Assembly: GCA_018136815.1 (NCBI GenBank)
Contig: CM030935.1
Span: 4,241,511-4,305,510 of the forward strand
DNA: 64,000 nt
Direction: 5' to 3'
From: Isochrysis galbana
Lineage: Eukaryota; Haptophyta; Isochrysidales; Isochrysidaceae
Below the pieces are notes generated by a model that worked only from the letters and a program-made list of their open reading frames with translations, ran no database searches and had not been told where the DNA came from. Below are positions 42,153 to 51,810 of this stretch, one piece after another (the first letter of the stretch is position 1; every line of letters begins with the position of its first letter). The position numbers were made by a program, and so were the translations under genes.

Positions 42153-42574
42153 TAGGATAGTGAATGCTCAGCTCGTGTCAGATGGCAGAGTCTGAGGTTG
42201 ACCAACGGCCCACCCGTGAGGGGAGTTGGTGGCCGTGAGGGAGGGCACGAGGCGCCTCCTCCATGCCCATGTGAACTAAGTAGCTACATACTATGTAAAT
42301 AAACCTAGTTCAAAATAGAGTCAACAAGGGGGATTGGCGATTATTAGGCCTCTCGTGCTGTGAATCGACCCGGACATTCGATGGAAAGAAAAAAAGCCGG
42401 AGTCCAGAGAAAAAGTGACACCCCGGAATGGCAGCGCCATTCCCCCATCACATTGGTGTTGCAGAGAAAGGCTAAGGAGATGCAATGAGGGGGTGTGCAG
42501 TCCCCCAGTTGGTCACGACATTCTAGCTCAAGGAGCCGACATGGGGTCCCTCGGGTTCGGTAAGCCAACGCCGC

Positions 42575-42678
42575 GACAAGGCCTGCCGGCCAGTACCGTT
42601 GTTGAGAAGGCTTTTTCTGATCAGAGACGAAGTCACCTAATTCTATTGGATATTCGAGAAAACAGGCAATTTGCTTAG
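42575..42678 (+). mobile_element. Possible hAT transposase C-terminal scrap
   Basis: PASTVVEKAFSDQRRSHLIL in an open frame resembles the SxxxVERxFS motif of hAT C-termini. It is too short to be certain. Confidence 0.3.
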
Positions 42679-42696
42679 AAATGCGTGCTAGACGTC

Positions 42697-43380
42697 TCAG
42701 AGGAAGAGGGGACCGAAAAGATGGAGCCCATTGACACAGCTATGGAGTTGGGCGATCGGCACCGATCGATTCACACGCTGAAAAACACACGGCGCTGAAC
42801 CAACTTCTGTTGAACGTTGCCTATCACAGGGATGCTCCCATAGTAACCGAGACCTGCGTTCGATGGTTGTTGGCGATGTTGGGTTCAGCGCACGGCTGAT
42901 GCAATGCGCAACATCGGACAATGCGGCAGACTTGTGGATGACCAGATCAAAGAAAGACATCTGTTGCAGCTGCTTGAATTGCACTTCGCTGGAAGCCGTA
43001 AGAAGTACGATAAGGCCGCTGAAACCTGCTCTTCGTAAGTGCTTGGCCACATCCTCGCCATAGGTGATCAACAATCCGTCCTCGTCGCAGATGTCTCTGT
43101 CGAGCACGACTACGTCTGCCGGACACAGACAGGCCTGTGCTAAATTGGTTGAGCGGTGTCCGAGGGCTACGTCCACGAACAGCTCGATCTCCTCCGGCTT
43201 CGAGCCAAGCGATGCAGAACGCTCGCAGTCTGCGCCGAGAAATTTGTTGAAGAGGACCTGATGCACAGTTCGATACACCGGTGAGTCGTCGAGCCCGATG
43301 CAGGCCAGAGGGCGGCTTGTCGCGCTTGGACAGTCGACGCTGTGGTCTTGCTGCATCCTGCCGCACAGGCTATGGCTCAT
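42697..43380 (-). CDS. Response-regulator receiver domain protein (possibly the end of a hybrid histidine kinase)
   Basis: A 227-residue frame holds one receiver domain. The acidic pair is in ACIGLDDSPVYR, the phospho-acceptor Asp in VVVLDRDICDEDG, the conserved Thr/Ser in IVLLTASS and the Lys in LVIHKSA. All four key positions of a phosphorelay receiver are present. The fold is preceded by a short tail and followed by about 60 residues without a domain. No histidine kinase part was found in the 700 bp upstream. It may be the last exon of a hybrid kinase or an orphan receiver. Such two-component parts are common in algae and protists. The start at 43380 is only the first Met of the open frame. 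Confidence 0.6.
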   Translation of the reverse strand: MSHSLCGRMQQDHSVDCPSATSRPLACIGLDDSPVYRTVHQVLFNKFLGADCERSASLGSKPEEIELFVDVALGHRSTNLAQACLCPADVVVLDRDICDEDGLLITYGEDVAKHLRRAGFSGLIVLLTASSEVQFKQLQQMSFFDLVIHKSAALSDVAHCISRALNPTSPTTIERRSRLLWEHPCDRQRSTEVGSAPCVFQRVNRSVPIAQLHSCVNGLHLFGPLFL

Positions 43381-43389
43381 TGTCAGGGC

Positions 43390-44349
43390 GGAGGAAGCAG
43401 CCGGTGTAGCTTGCTTCCGTGGTGCGTGCTGCGAGAGTCACGCGGCCGCCACCCGCCTCGAATGCGTTCCGTTCAATGCAGGCGCAGGTGGTCCAAAATC
43501 TTCTCGAAGTTGTGGCTCAGCCACCACTGAGTTGTGATTCCACTCGACGGAGATCTCGTCCGTTAGCTCGGGCGGATCTCGGAGCCGTTACATTTGCGCG
43601 AATCGTTGTCGAGAATCTGGCGTTACTATCTGCTGAGCGACAGCGCCTCGACCTCTCATCGGAGATAGATCTGCTCCTTACCATTTATAAGCTTTGTAAT
43701 GCCCTCCCTTCAATCGTAATGACTGACCGACCGAAATCTGAGAATCTGAATCTGAGCCCGTTTCCATTGTTTTGTCAGCCGGGTCGAGGTGTCCTCTCGT
43801 TGCCATGGGGAAAGAGAGCCGTTTTGGTGAATGTGTTGCCCCCCCCCCCCCCCTCCCGCTCGGCCAAGGAGAACAGGAGGTGCCCCCTCGGCAAAAGGCA
43901 GCGGCGAGCAAATGCGGCGGGGTAGCGCTGCCGCTGCTCGAGCACTTGCCAATTCCTATTGCCCATTCGGCTGAAGAGCTGGCTAAACCTGAATTAAAAA
44001 ATGGCCAACAAAAGACAAAAGACAAAAGTAAAGTTGTGCGGGGGGGGGGGGGGGGGGGGGCACGTAGGGGCAGGTGGTTGTGTCCCGCTACTATTTGTGC
44101 TTTGAACCCAATTGTCCCCAAAAATGGAGGGGGGGGGGGTGTTGAGGCGTCTCAACAGTGACCCCCCTTTTGATATGATAAACAGTCATGTTTATGTCAA
44201 TAAATTAGACACTATTCTTTGAAATTTCGGCGAGGGAACGCGACCATACGGGTTTTGGGTTTTACATTTTACATTGTAGAGAGGGGATTATGATTATACT
44301 TGTAGAAAGGGGCTTACACTCTCAGAGAGGAGGCACCGCCCACCCAAAC
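43390..44349. other. Intergenic, no gene recognised
   Basis: Contains C-runs at about 43840-43854 and G-runs at about 44041-44060 and 44132-44141. A plus-strand frame (SSEIDLLLTIYKLCNALPS) is coding-like but unplaced. Confidence 0.4.
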
Positions 44350-44965
44350 TTGTAGCCCACAGCCCACTTCTAGCTTCTAGCTTCTAGAGAGGGCCCAAAC
44401 TTCCTAGTTGCTCCGTCAGGTGTCAGGTCGTCAGGTCTCGGCGACCTTACACCTCATATCAGGACCTAATATCAGGTCCTCATATCAGGTTACTAATGTT
44501 ATAATATGGTAGTGTAATAATAGTAATGAGATCTAATGGCTAATATGGTGTGTTATTTAGTTTTAGTACAGAGACCTCCTTCCTGCACCGCGTGTCTGGG
44601 CGTCCGGGCTGCTAGTTTTTCTAGGGTGGTGATTATGAAAGGGGGGCCCGGGAGCTTTCCTCACCCTACCTACCTCCTTCTCCTTGTCCTGGGCGCCGCC
44701 TGTATATGTGATGTCGTCGTCGTGACTAGGCGATCTCCCGACTCTAGCCGGAGCCGGATAGTGCAAACTATTCTTTTTCCTTTGAAAGTTATACCTATAA
44801 ATGGATGACCTAAAATCAGCTATCAGGGGTGGTGGACCTTATATCATGATATCAGGACCTAATATTAGGCTGATGGAGCAACTAGCAACTAGGCCAAACT
44901 TGTACGTGACGCACTAGCACTAGCACTAGAGAAGCCGCCAAACTTCGTCAAGAAAAACTTCTAGA
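44350..44965. mobile_element. Foldback element with inverted CCTAGTTGCTCC / GGAGCAACTAG ends
   Basis: AAACTTCCTAGTTGCTCCGT near 44398 and GGAGCAACTAG near 44875 are inverted. Both halves carry ATATCAGGACCTAATATYAG motifs. It has no coding capacity and is likely a MITE of unknown superfamily. Confidence 0.5.
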
Positions 44966-46080
44966 AGTATTGACCTGAGCCTACTTCCCACCGCACTTCG
45001 TGCCACCACCACCACGCGTGACTACTTCCCCACTTCCACTTCCACTTCCCCCGCCGGCCTTCCTCTCTTCAGGGTACCTGAGGCTGAGGGGCACCCTGCG
45101 ACCATCGACCATGGCACCCTGCTACACACTCCCACAACCCTTCTGGTAGAAGAGTCGGTGGCTTTTAGCTTTAGCAAGGAATGATTGAGGAAATGTGCAA
45201 ACCAGAAGGTGCAACCTAAGGTCCAGTTTTTTGTTTTTTTCACCCCCGAACCCCCCATTTTGGTATAAAACCGTAGAAGTAGAAGCACCCACACTTTGGA
45301 GGGTAGACCGGCGACTCGCCGCCCCTCACTTGAGGGACTCCTCCCTCGCAAGCTCAGCCATTGGGGGGGGGGGCTGGGGCTGGGGCTGAGACTCGCCATC
45401 CCCACCCGAGCCCAATCTTCCAACTTAGAAAGTGCAAAGTGCGGCAAGTGCAGCTTGAACTTGAGGGTACTTTTTTGTCGCGGCCGCAACCAATCGCACG
45501 CCAGCACCTGAAATATTATGAAGATCGGTTTTCCTTCGAGACAATTTGTGGAATTTTGTTTAGAAGTGCGCGGGCTAAGCGCTGGGGGTTGGGGGGGCAT
45601 CACTTTGAGGTGTGCTGTTTGTGCGCTCCCCATGTGCTCTTCTTGTCCCTACGTTGCAGTCAGGCATGTCTGTCTAGCGGGTTTGGAAAATCAAGAAGTT
45701 GATTAGTGAATAGAAAAAGCACACGTTGCATGCGGTAGCACTTCCCACATTGCCTTGTCATCGCATCCCACGCGCACCGTCAACTGCAACGCACGTGCTG
45801 CACGTGTGTGATGATTGCCGGACGACTTTTGATTGACAATTGAACCATAAAGCACTTGCGACTTACCAATTTGCCACAAGCTACAAGGGACTAGGACGCA
45901 AGGCAATGGTCGACCACGGAGCACGCCGGACGACGAGAGGGCACGGTACTTGTGCATCGCGATTGCGACTAGCGCTCAACTGGGAGACGAGACATCTATG
46001 TCTCATCCCGTTGCATGAAGGAGAAAAATGAGTGGCATTCTCATGCATATTGATTCACAACATATGCCGGCCACGCGATG
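44966..46080. other. Intergenic, no gene recognised
   Basis: Frames on the minus strand (45022-45633) are long but carry no domain. The region 45690-46030 is CACG-rich with no partner in the window. Confidence 0.4.
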
Positions 46081-46816
46081 TCAACGCAAAGAAGCGAGCA
46101 GCGCGTCTTCGGCAGCGGCTTCCTTTTTTGACATGGTGCGCACTTTACCTTTCCGTGTGACCTTGGTTCGCCTGCCATCGTCTTCATCTTCGTCACGCGA
46201 GGCATGAAAGACAGAATCGTAGGCTGAGCTGAAGCCATGATTCTTCGTTCGTTCGTTGATCTCATGATCCAGCTCGGCTTGTGCAGCAGCACGCAGAGCG
46301 TCGTAGCGGGTGACCGACGGCCGTGGACAAGAGGAGATGTGGCTGGGCCCAGCGGCCTTGCGCTTTCTATCACCCCGAGCAGAGACGAGGGGCGCAGTAG
46401 GACGCGCTGGGGCTCCACCTCCCTCTGGGTGCCAGCCTGTGAAGTCTGGCGCAGGCAGCAGAGTTGCGGTCGCCGCACTCTCCCCCGCCGTATCGTCCTC
46501 TCCATCTGTCCCATCTTCACCCTCCTCTTCCTCCTCATATGCGCTCGCCGTCAGCGACACTGGCAACACGCGGGATTTAGGTGGAGCTGCTCCCAGAGGC
46601 AGCGCAGGGCCAACACACTCCTCCTCCTCTTCCTCGTGCTCGTTCTGCTCCTCCTCGGAGCTCTGCCCGACCTCGCCAGCCTGTAGGACAAGCGGCATCA
46701 GCCGGCCCGCGCTTGCCGCCTCACCTCCTTCCCTCCCACCCTTCTCTTCATCCTCCTCCTCGTCATCACCCGGGTAGTCGACGAGCATCGCGCCGGCCGG
46801 TGGCGCTTGGAGGCTC
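46081..46816 (-). CDS. Acidic C-terminal exon, PP4R3/SMEK-like (partial)
   Basis: The minus-strand frame begins after a TCCTAG acceptor-like site and soon reads AMLVDYPGDDEEEDEE, which recalls the LVDYPDDDE motif near the end of PP4 regulatory subunit 3. Acidic runs, then KRKAAGPS and a basic tail TKVTRKGKVRTMSKKEAAAE follow, ending LLASLR. No Ran-binding-like or HEAT part of PP4R3 is found upstream; the sequence before the acceptor is AT-rich and looks like repeat. It is therefore a terminal exon whose other exons are far away, or a stranded fragment. Apart from the one motif, the assignment is weak. Confidence 0.35.
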
Positions 46817-46979
46817 CTAGGAGTACCCAGCAATATCAACTCACAGTTGACAATTATAGATTTGTAGAATATCTTTACTGGCTAGAACTAGCACGCCAGC
46901 ACGCCTCGCCACCAACTAGACGAGTAATGCGCCTAGGGACGGGTACAGATTTCGGATTTTTTTTTCAAAATTTGGGGCC

Positions 46980-47600
46980 CTTATGCCGCGCGCCATTTCG
47001 CGCGAAATTTCGCCAAATTTAGGTGGTAAAAGGGATCCACAAGCGGGCTATACCGGAGGCCGGAGGGCCGGAGGGGGGCGGGAAAAGAAAGGGGACCGGG
47101 GACGGGAGGGGGGCGGGACGAAGGGGGGCGCGCGCGGGAGCGCGCGCTCGGCATGGTCTCGCCCCACCGCTCCCATGGCCGCATGGTTATCGAGTCGTCC
47201 GAGGAGGAGGAGGAGGAGGAGATCGAGCTCGAGGATGAGGTCGAGTTCGAGGATGAGGATGGGGGCGAGGACGACGACGGGGAGGAGGAATTCTGGCGGG
47301 TGGAACATTCAACAAATGCATCGGCACGGGCCTCGTCTAGGTCCAGGGCGTCAAGACTTACAAGGATGTCAAGTTCGTCGGCAGCGTCGGCGTCAGCGGC
47401 ACAATGGAAAGGATTCTTCATGGCTGGTGCTGGTGGCTGGAAGGGCAAGCAAGGGCAGCGGCCACGGCGACCAACGCTTGCTTTACGGCATCAAGCAGCA
47501 GCTTGCGAGGCAACGGAGCAGTGACGGCACATGATGCGGGTCTCATTCTCTCTCTCTCCCACTAGCTCGCTAGCTAGCCTCGTCTCTACTCTCCGACGCC
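46980..47600. other. Low-complexity region with opposing acidic/Ser-rich frames
   Basis: (GAGGAG)n and (GATGAG)-like repeats at 47195-47290 give Glu/Asp-rich plus-strand and Ser-rich minus-strand frames. A short plus-strand stretch, KTYKDVKFVGSVGVSGTMER, looks coding but is isolated. Confidence 0.35.
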
Positions 47601-47651
47601 ACGCGTTGCAATCCTCTGAACCTCAGTCTACCTCTCCGCTCGAAGCGCTCG

Positions 47652-47810
47652 ATGGCAGACACTGTCAGACCCGACTCCTACTATGACCTTTCAGACATCT
47701 TCCCGCAAGCAACAACCAACGACTCTTTCACAGCCGCGTCAGCCGCCGGCTCGATCGAACGGCCCTCTGCCCACGAGCCTGTAGTCATCGCATGTTCGAC
47801 AGATAATTGA
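47652..47810 (+). CDS. Small ORF, 52 residues, unknown
   Basis: It reads MADTVRPDSYYDLSDIFPQA, continues to PSAHEPVVIACSTDN and stops. The composition is protein-like and unlike its AT-rich right flank. It may be the N-terminal piece of a mobile-element protein. Confidence 0.25.
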   Translation: MADTVRPDSYYDLSDIFPQATTNDSFTAASAAGSIERPSAHEPVVIACSTDN

Positions 47811-48019
47811 TAATTGTTGTCGTAACGATGGACTATCGATAAATGATAGATGAATAATAAATAATAGACCTAAGCGATATAGCGATAAGAGGACGGAACT
47901 CACCGGAGGCGGAGGCGAGAATCCTCGAAAAAAGGGAGGTCGAGGTCACCCGAGAGCCATCAAAGTCAAAGTCAGATCCCCCCCCCTCCCCCCACAAGCG
48001 CGGACCATCTTCTAACATA
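47811..48019. other. AT-rich stretch without a gene
   Basis: TTATCGATAAATGATAGATG-type sequence. Nothing is recognised. Confidence 0.4.
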
Positions 48020-48130
48020 ATAATAATCTAACTGAGCATTAGTACCACTACTCTCACTAGCCCGGTACCAACACGACAACCCTCATCGCACCTGCCCGTA
48101 CGCCGCACCTGCCCGTACGCCTCGGCGCAT
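48020..48130 (-). repeat. Retroposon 3' end (GGTACTAATGCTCA family) with (ATT)n tail
   Basis: On the reverse strand it ends TAGTGGTACTAATGCTCAGT and an ATTATTATT tail. Only the last 100 bp are present. Confidence 0.65.
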
Positions 48131-48137
48131 GTTGCTT

Positions 48138-48302
48138 CTCCCGTCCATTTCATATGCCCGTCATTTGCCCTCCCCGCTCCCCGTTCTCCCGATGAGCCCG
48201 TTCCGGGCTCCCCGGATGAACCGTGCGCCGCGCTAACCGCCGGTGCGCCCTCGCGACTCGTTTCCAAAGAGGAAACGAGCTTCGCTCCGACACGCGCATG
48301 AA
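48138..48302 (+). repeat. Dispersed repeat shared with 56990-57155
   Basis: CCCGTCATTTGCCCTCCCCG, CCCGATGAGCCCGTTCCGGG and CTCGCGACTCGTTTCCAAAG are nearly identical in both. A looser relative lies near 17510-17590. Confidence 0.75.
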
Positions 48303-48459
48303 GGCCATCGGTAAAATAATACCGGGGGGGCCTGAAATATATATTTCCGCACGGCCGTCAGAGGCCTGAAATCGGGTATTTTTCGAAAATTTTGCCGGAA
48401 GACCCCCGGTTTTTTTTGCTTATTTATCACCCATACCCATACCAGAACTTGTAGGGAGC

Positions 48460-48680
48460 TTATTTAGGCTTTCGTTTGCCCATTACAGATGGTGCCCTCC
48501 GCACCCCCCTAGTGAGTGACCGGGCTAGGGCCTCGTCTAGCCCGTCGTAAGCGTCCTCCGGCACGAAGAACTCGTACTCGGTCGTCCCGTGCGCCGATTC
48601 GCTGTCTGCCGGCGCCCGTCCGATGGATTGTATCATCGCCCGACGTTGGCGGTCCAGCGGAGCGCGCGCCTCGGTCGTGT
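48460..48680 (-). pseudogene. C-terminal fragment of an unknown protein
   Basis: The minus-strand frame ends HGTTEYEFFVPEDAYDGLDE, then ARSLTRGVRRAPSVMGKRKPK and a stop. It has good protein-like composition and a basic tail. It is open to about 48700, where the transposase region begins. Confidence 0.3.
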
Positions 48681-48729
48681 GGAGTATAGACGTGTAACGA
48701 AACTATTTCGTGAGTTAATTACATGTGAA

Positions 48730-49548
48730 ATGAAATTATCTCATATTTTTGAAAGGCTCATTCTGAAGTTTGCTCAGGACAGAGCCGCCCCAAAACGCAC
48801 CGGTAGACCAAGGGCTCTGACTGATACTCAAGTGGTGGGTCTTCTTTTCAAGCTGCTGCGCACAGGTTGTCAGTGGAGAGAGTTGGACTGTGGTGAAGGC
48901 TCTCACATGGCAGTGCGCCGCCGATTGGAGCTCTGGAAAGAAAAGGGAGTCGTAGATGCTGCATATACCCAAGCACTGAACACATACTCGAAACTTCACC
49001 CTCCCAGGTGGCATATCATCGATTCTTGTCATCTGCGGAATCGGCATGGAAGAAGACCTGACACTGGACGGAACCACGTCGACCGAGGTAGACAGGGGAC
49101 CAAAATCTCAGTGGTCACTGATCACCAACGAGTCGTCTACGGACTCCATCTTGACCCATCCAATCGACCGGATGTCATCCTGCTGGAGTCCACTCTCGAT
49201 TCGCGTTGGGTGAAACTCGATGGCATTGAAGTCTGGGCCGACAGAGGTTACGACTCACGCGCCAACCGAAGCCGCTGCGCTGACAGAGGACTCAAAGATC
49301 GAATTTTTCGAAGACGGACGAAGACAACTCGTCGCTCAAATTCAAAACGAGTGATTGTTGAGCACACATTCGCGCACCTGCAAGCATTTCGAAGGCTGTC
49401 CTTCCGGTACAAACGGTGCTCTCAGACGCTCACTCTCCTTCTCACACTCGCGTTCGGCCATCGACTAGGGTGCACGCTCGCGTCAATGGCGCCGTGTCAG
49501 TTTGGAAGCGAGAAGACCCTCTCGGAAGACCACCTCCCGCTGCGGTAG
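48730..49548 (+). CDS. IS5/ISL2EU-like DDE transposase
   Basis: I start at MKLSHIFERLILKFAQDRAA, though the frame is open to 48589. The N-terminal part has the IS5-type helix-turn-helix block GRPRALTDTQVVGLLFKLLR and GCQWREL. The DDE triad is visible as HIIDSCHLRN (D), VWADRGYDSRA (D) and IVEHTFAHLQAFRRL (E, in the family context). It is followed by SFRYKRCSQTLTLLLTLA. The length of 272 is normal for IS5-type transposases. In eukaryotes such genes belong to ISL2EU/PIF-like elements; related copies also occur in bacteria and giant viruses, so transfer is possible. The frame is uninterrupted and may be functional. No terminal inverted repeat was identified by eye. Confidence 0.82.
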   Translation: MKLSHIFERLILKFAQDRAAPKRTGRPRALTDTQVVGLLFKLLRTGCQWRELDCGEGSHMAVRRRLELWKEKGVVDAAYTQALNTYSKLHPPRWHIIDSCHLRNRHGRRPDTGRNHVDRGRQGTKISVVTDHQRVVYGLHLDPSNRPDVILLESTLDSRWVKLDGIEVWADRGYDSRANRSRCADRGLKDRIFRRRTKTTRRSNSKRVIVEHTFAHLQAFRRLSFRYKRCSQTLTLLLTLAFGHRLGCTLASMAPCQFGSEKTLSEDHLPLR

Positions 49549-49574
49549 TCAGATGTACATCAGAGGCGGATGAC

Positions 49575-50696
49575 ATGTCTGAGCAAGTTGGCGACACGCG
49601 TGCTGTGTTTTGCAATGCAGAAAAACTCATACTGCCTCATCACATGCAGGCGCTGCGCGACGCTGTCGACCGGGTTCATCGTGCCACCATTCTCTCTCTC
49701 CTGCTGCTCAACTTACACCTTCGCAGTCGACTGGAGTCTGCAGACACAGAGGTAACTGCTCAATCTCAGTGGGCCGATCTTCATCTCAAGGACTTCTTCG
49801 ATCGAAACTGGATTATCAAGGCCTTCCAGGAAGTGACGATTGGTGGAAACGCTACCGTCGACGAGGAGCTCCGCGTGACAAGGTTGCAACATTTGCAGCT
49901 CGATGGTATCGACCTCCCTTCCAGAAAGGGACTGCACCAGTGCATGATGTACTCCGCCACCGCCATTGCTGCCGCTGCAACTGCATCGATACTAATGGCT
50001 CAAGTGAGCTCCTTGCTGAAGCCCGGCGGTGTGTTCTTTGGCACAGCGCCCGACGCGAGCGCTGTGCTCAAGGTGTTGGACGGTAAGAATTCAGTGACAT
50101 TGGAGCCGCCCGAGTTTCCCTTTGTGCTGCGCTTGAAGCGTGTTGACGCTGTACCCAAGGGCGCCCGCTCTCATGGAGCAAATGAGATGCGGGAGGGTAT
50201 AGAGCCGCAAATGGCCCATAGTGAAACTGGTCGCCGTGACGGTAAGCGAGGCGACGGCGGATCCGTCACGGAAGGGAAGAATGCACACATTGAGCATGCG
50301 CAAAACGCACAAGCGGAAGCAAACGCAGGGGGGAAGACGGAAGATGGAGAGGGCACCAGCAGCTTACGCATCGGCCCACAACACGACGATGAGTTTGGTC
50401 ATGGGCTGTGCTTCAGCTTGCAGGACACTGTCACACAAGATTCTGACGACCTAACCGATGCACACGAATATCTTGTCTGGCGCGAAACCCTCACCCGATT
50501 GGCAGAAGCTCATGGCCTTGTCCCGATTGCCATTGAATCAATGTACAGTCACTCAGCGGTAGGCAAAATGCGCGGCAGCGACGGGCGTGGAGGCCAATCA
50601 CTGCCAGTGCTGAGTGAGAAAGAGGCGCAAGTTGCGCAACTCTACTTCTCGTTCGCCTTTCGCAAGCAAGCTGGACGTGTGCCAAGCTGGAGTTGA
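49575..50696 (+). CDS. mRNA cap guanine-N7 methyltransferase, C-terminal part
   Basis: The frame reads on from within the transposase. From MSEQVGDTRAVFCNAEKLIL it carries CMMYSATAIAAAATASILMA, then VSSLLKPGGVFFGTAPDAS (the RNMT LSPGGYFIGTTP segment). An Asp/Glu/Gly-rich insert follows, then FGHGLCFSLQDTVT and HEYLVWRETLTRLAEAHGL, and finally LSEKEAQVAQLYFSFAFRKQ. These match the end of RNMT/Abd1 in order. The enzyme methylates the cap guanine of mRNA in the nucleus. The SAM-binding DLGCGKGGD motif is missing, because the preceding kilobase holds the transposase. About 100 residues before CMMYS are divergent and may include an intron. It is probably a truncated gene. Confidence 0.65.
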   Translation: MSEQVGDTRAVFCNAEKLILPHHMQALRDAVDRVHRATILSLLLLNLHLRSRLESADTEVTAQSQWADLHLKDFFDRNWIIKAFQEVTIGGNATVDEELRVTRLQHLQLDGIDLPSRKGLHQCMMYSATAIAAAATASILMAQVSSLLKPGGVFFGTAPDASAVLKVLDGKNSVTLEPPEFPFVLRLKRVDAVPKGARSHGANEMREGIEPQMAHSETGRRDGKRGDGGSVTEGKNAHIEHAQNAQAEANAGGKTEDGEGTSSLRIGPQHDDEFGHGLCFSLQDTVTQDSDDLTDAHEYLVWRETLTRLAEAHGLVPIAIESMYSHSAVGKMRGSDGRGGQSLPVLSEKEAQVAQLYFSFAFRKQAGRVPSWS

Positions 50697-50699
50697 CTG

Positions 50700-50875
50700 G
50701 TTGTCGAAAACTGGAGTTGACTGGTTGTAATTGTAATAATAGATCAAAAAGAAAACAAATAATGAGAACACTTTGTAATTGTAACAATAGACCAAAAAGA
50801 AAACAAATAACCTTCCAATAACTATATTGGGCCTTGTAATTGTACAGACTGAAAAGAAAACAAATAACCTGGCCC
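50700..50875 (+). repeat. Tandem TTGTAATTGTAA..AAAAGAAAACAAATAA units
   Basis: Three imperfect 40-60-bp units (TTGTAATTGTAACAATAG, ACCAAAAAGAAAACAAATAA) follow directly on the methyltransferase stop. Confidence 0.7.
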
Positions 50876-50924
50876 TCTTTTGACGGAACGCGACTTGTAT
50901 TTTGTTCCACACCTTATGGCAAAG

Positions 50925-51050
50925 ATTGGCGCACCTAGGCGGCTTGTATGTTTCCTTCCTTGCGTGCAAGCTCTTTGGCTGGCATCAAGTTGAGGCATCT
51001 GTCTTGTTGCGTTACAACCGCAGTAAGCGGAATCAAGAGCGTGATGTGTG
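50925..51050 (+). mobile_element. hAT transposase C-terminal end fragment
   Basis: The frame reads HQVEASVLLRYNRSKRNQERDV and stops, equivalent to IQASLMLRYNANKREQER at 23838. Confidence 0.6.
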
Positions 51051-51810
51051 ATGTGTGAATGAAGAATGGCAAGTGTGAAGTGCCAAGTCCAATATCCAAT
51101 ATCAATGTAATTAATACTACTCCCTAGCTACAACACACATCATGGTGCAAACAATAATCAATAAAGTATGTGCAAGCTAGCGAAGAATAGGGAGGAAAAG
51201 GGGAAGGACGGCGCGGTGCGCCAGTGTGCTAGCCAAAAACAAAACTCATCGGCGACATATTTTGGGGATATTTGGGTAGCCCCCCAGAATATAAATGGGA
51301 TATCGTCGCGGAATATTTGGGCAGATTTTTCGGAATATTTCTGCCTGGCCCTACACCGGACGCTCCTTGCTCCTTGCTCCTTGTTGCGGGAAGTGGTAGG
51401 GGTAGGGGTATAGGTATAGAACAATGTAAGACGTAGGCCTTGAAGCCCCAAAAGACTATTGGACCCACACCCATCATAAGAACGAGTTTCGGAGAAAGCA
51501 GAGCCAGGAGGGATCTTGCCACACAGCCTTCAAAAGATGCCAGGAAGAAGTGTTGGGATGTAGTCTGTGCAGTCGCGTGGACAAGTATCACCAGCGGCCC
51601 ACTTTGTGGCGTGTAAGGATAGACAAGAAGACTGTCACGTACGAGTTACAGGGGAAGTCGGCAACCAACTCCTTGGCAATGCCCGTGGAGTCACCTGGTT
51701 GAGACTGCGTATGGAGGATGACATCCGTCCTTTGTGTAAGGGCTTGGCCCCGTCCGGATTTTGGCACGAAGACTGCCTATTCTGGCAAGGGCAGCCTGGC
51801 AGTCGCCTAC
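51051..51810. other. Intergenic, no gene recognised
   Basis: AT-rich with GATATTT..GGAATATTT palindromic motifs at 51260-51345 and a CTCCTTGCTCCTTG repeat. The right part is probably the 3' flank of COX20. Confidence 0.4.

Noticed and set aside
45022-45633. 203-residue minus-strand frame
   Set aside because: Composition follows the strand bias and there is no domain, start context or splice pattern.
46981-47534. Acidic or Ser-rich frames on both strands as real genes
   Set aside because: They arise from GAG/GAT repeats; only one short unlinked stretch looks coding.
49416-49574. N-terminal extension of the cap methyltransferase frame into the transposase
   Set aside because: These codons overlap the DDE region of the transposase in another frame and do not match any methyltransferase sequence.
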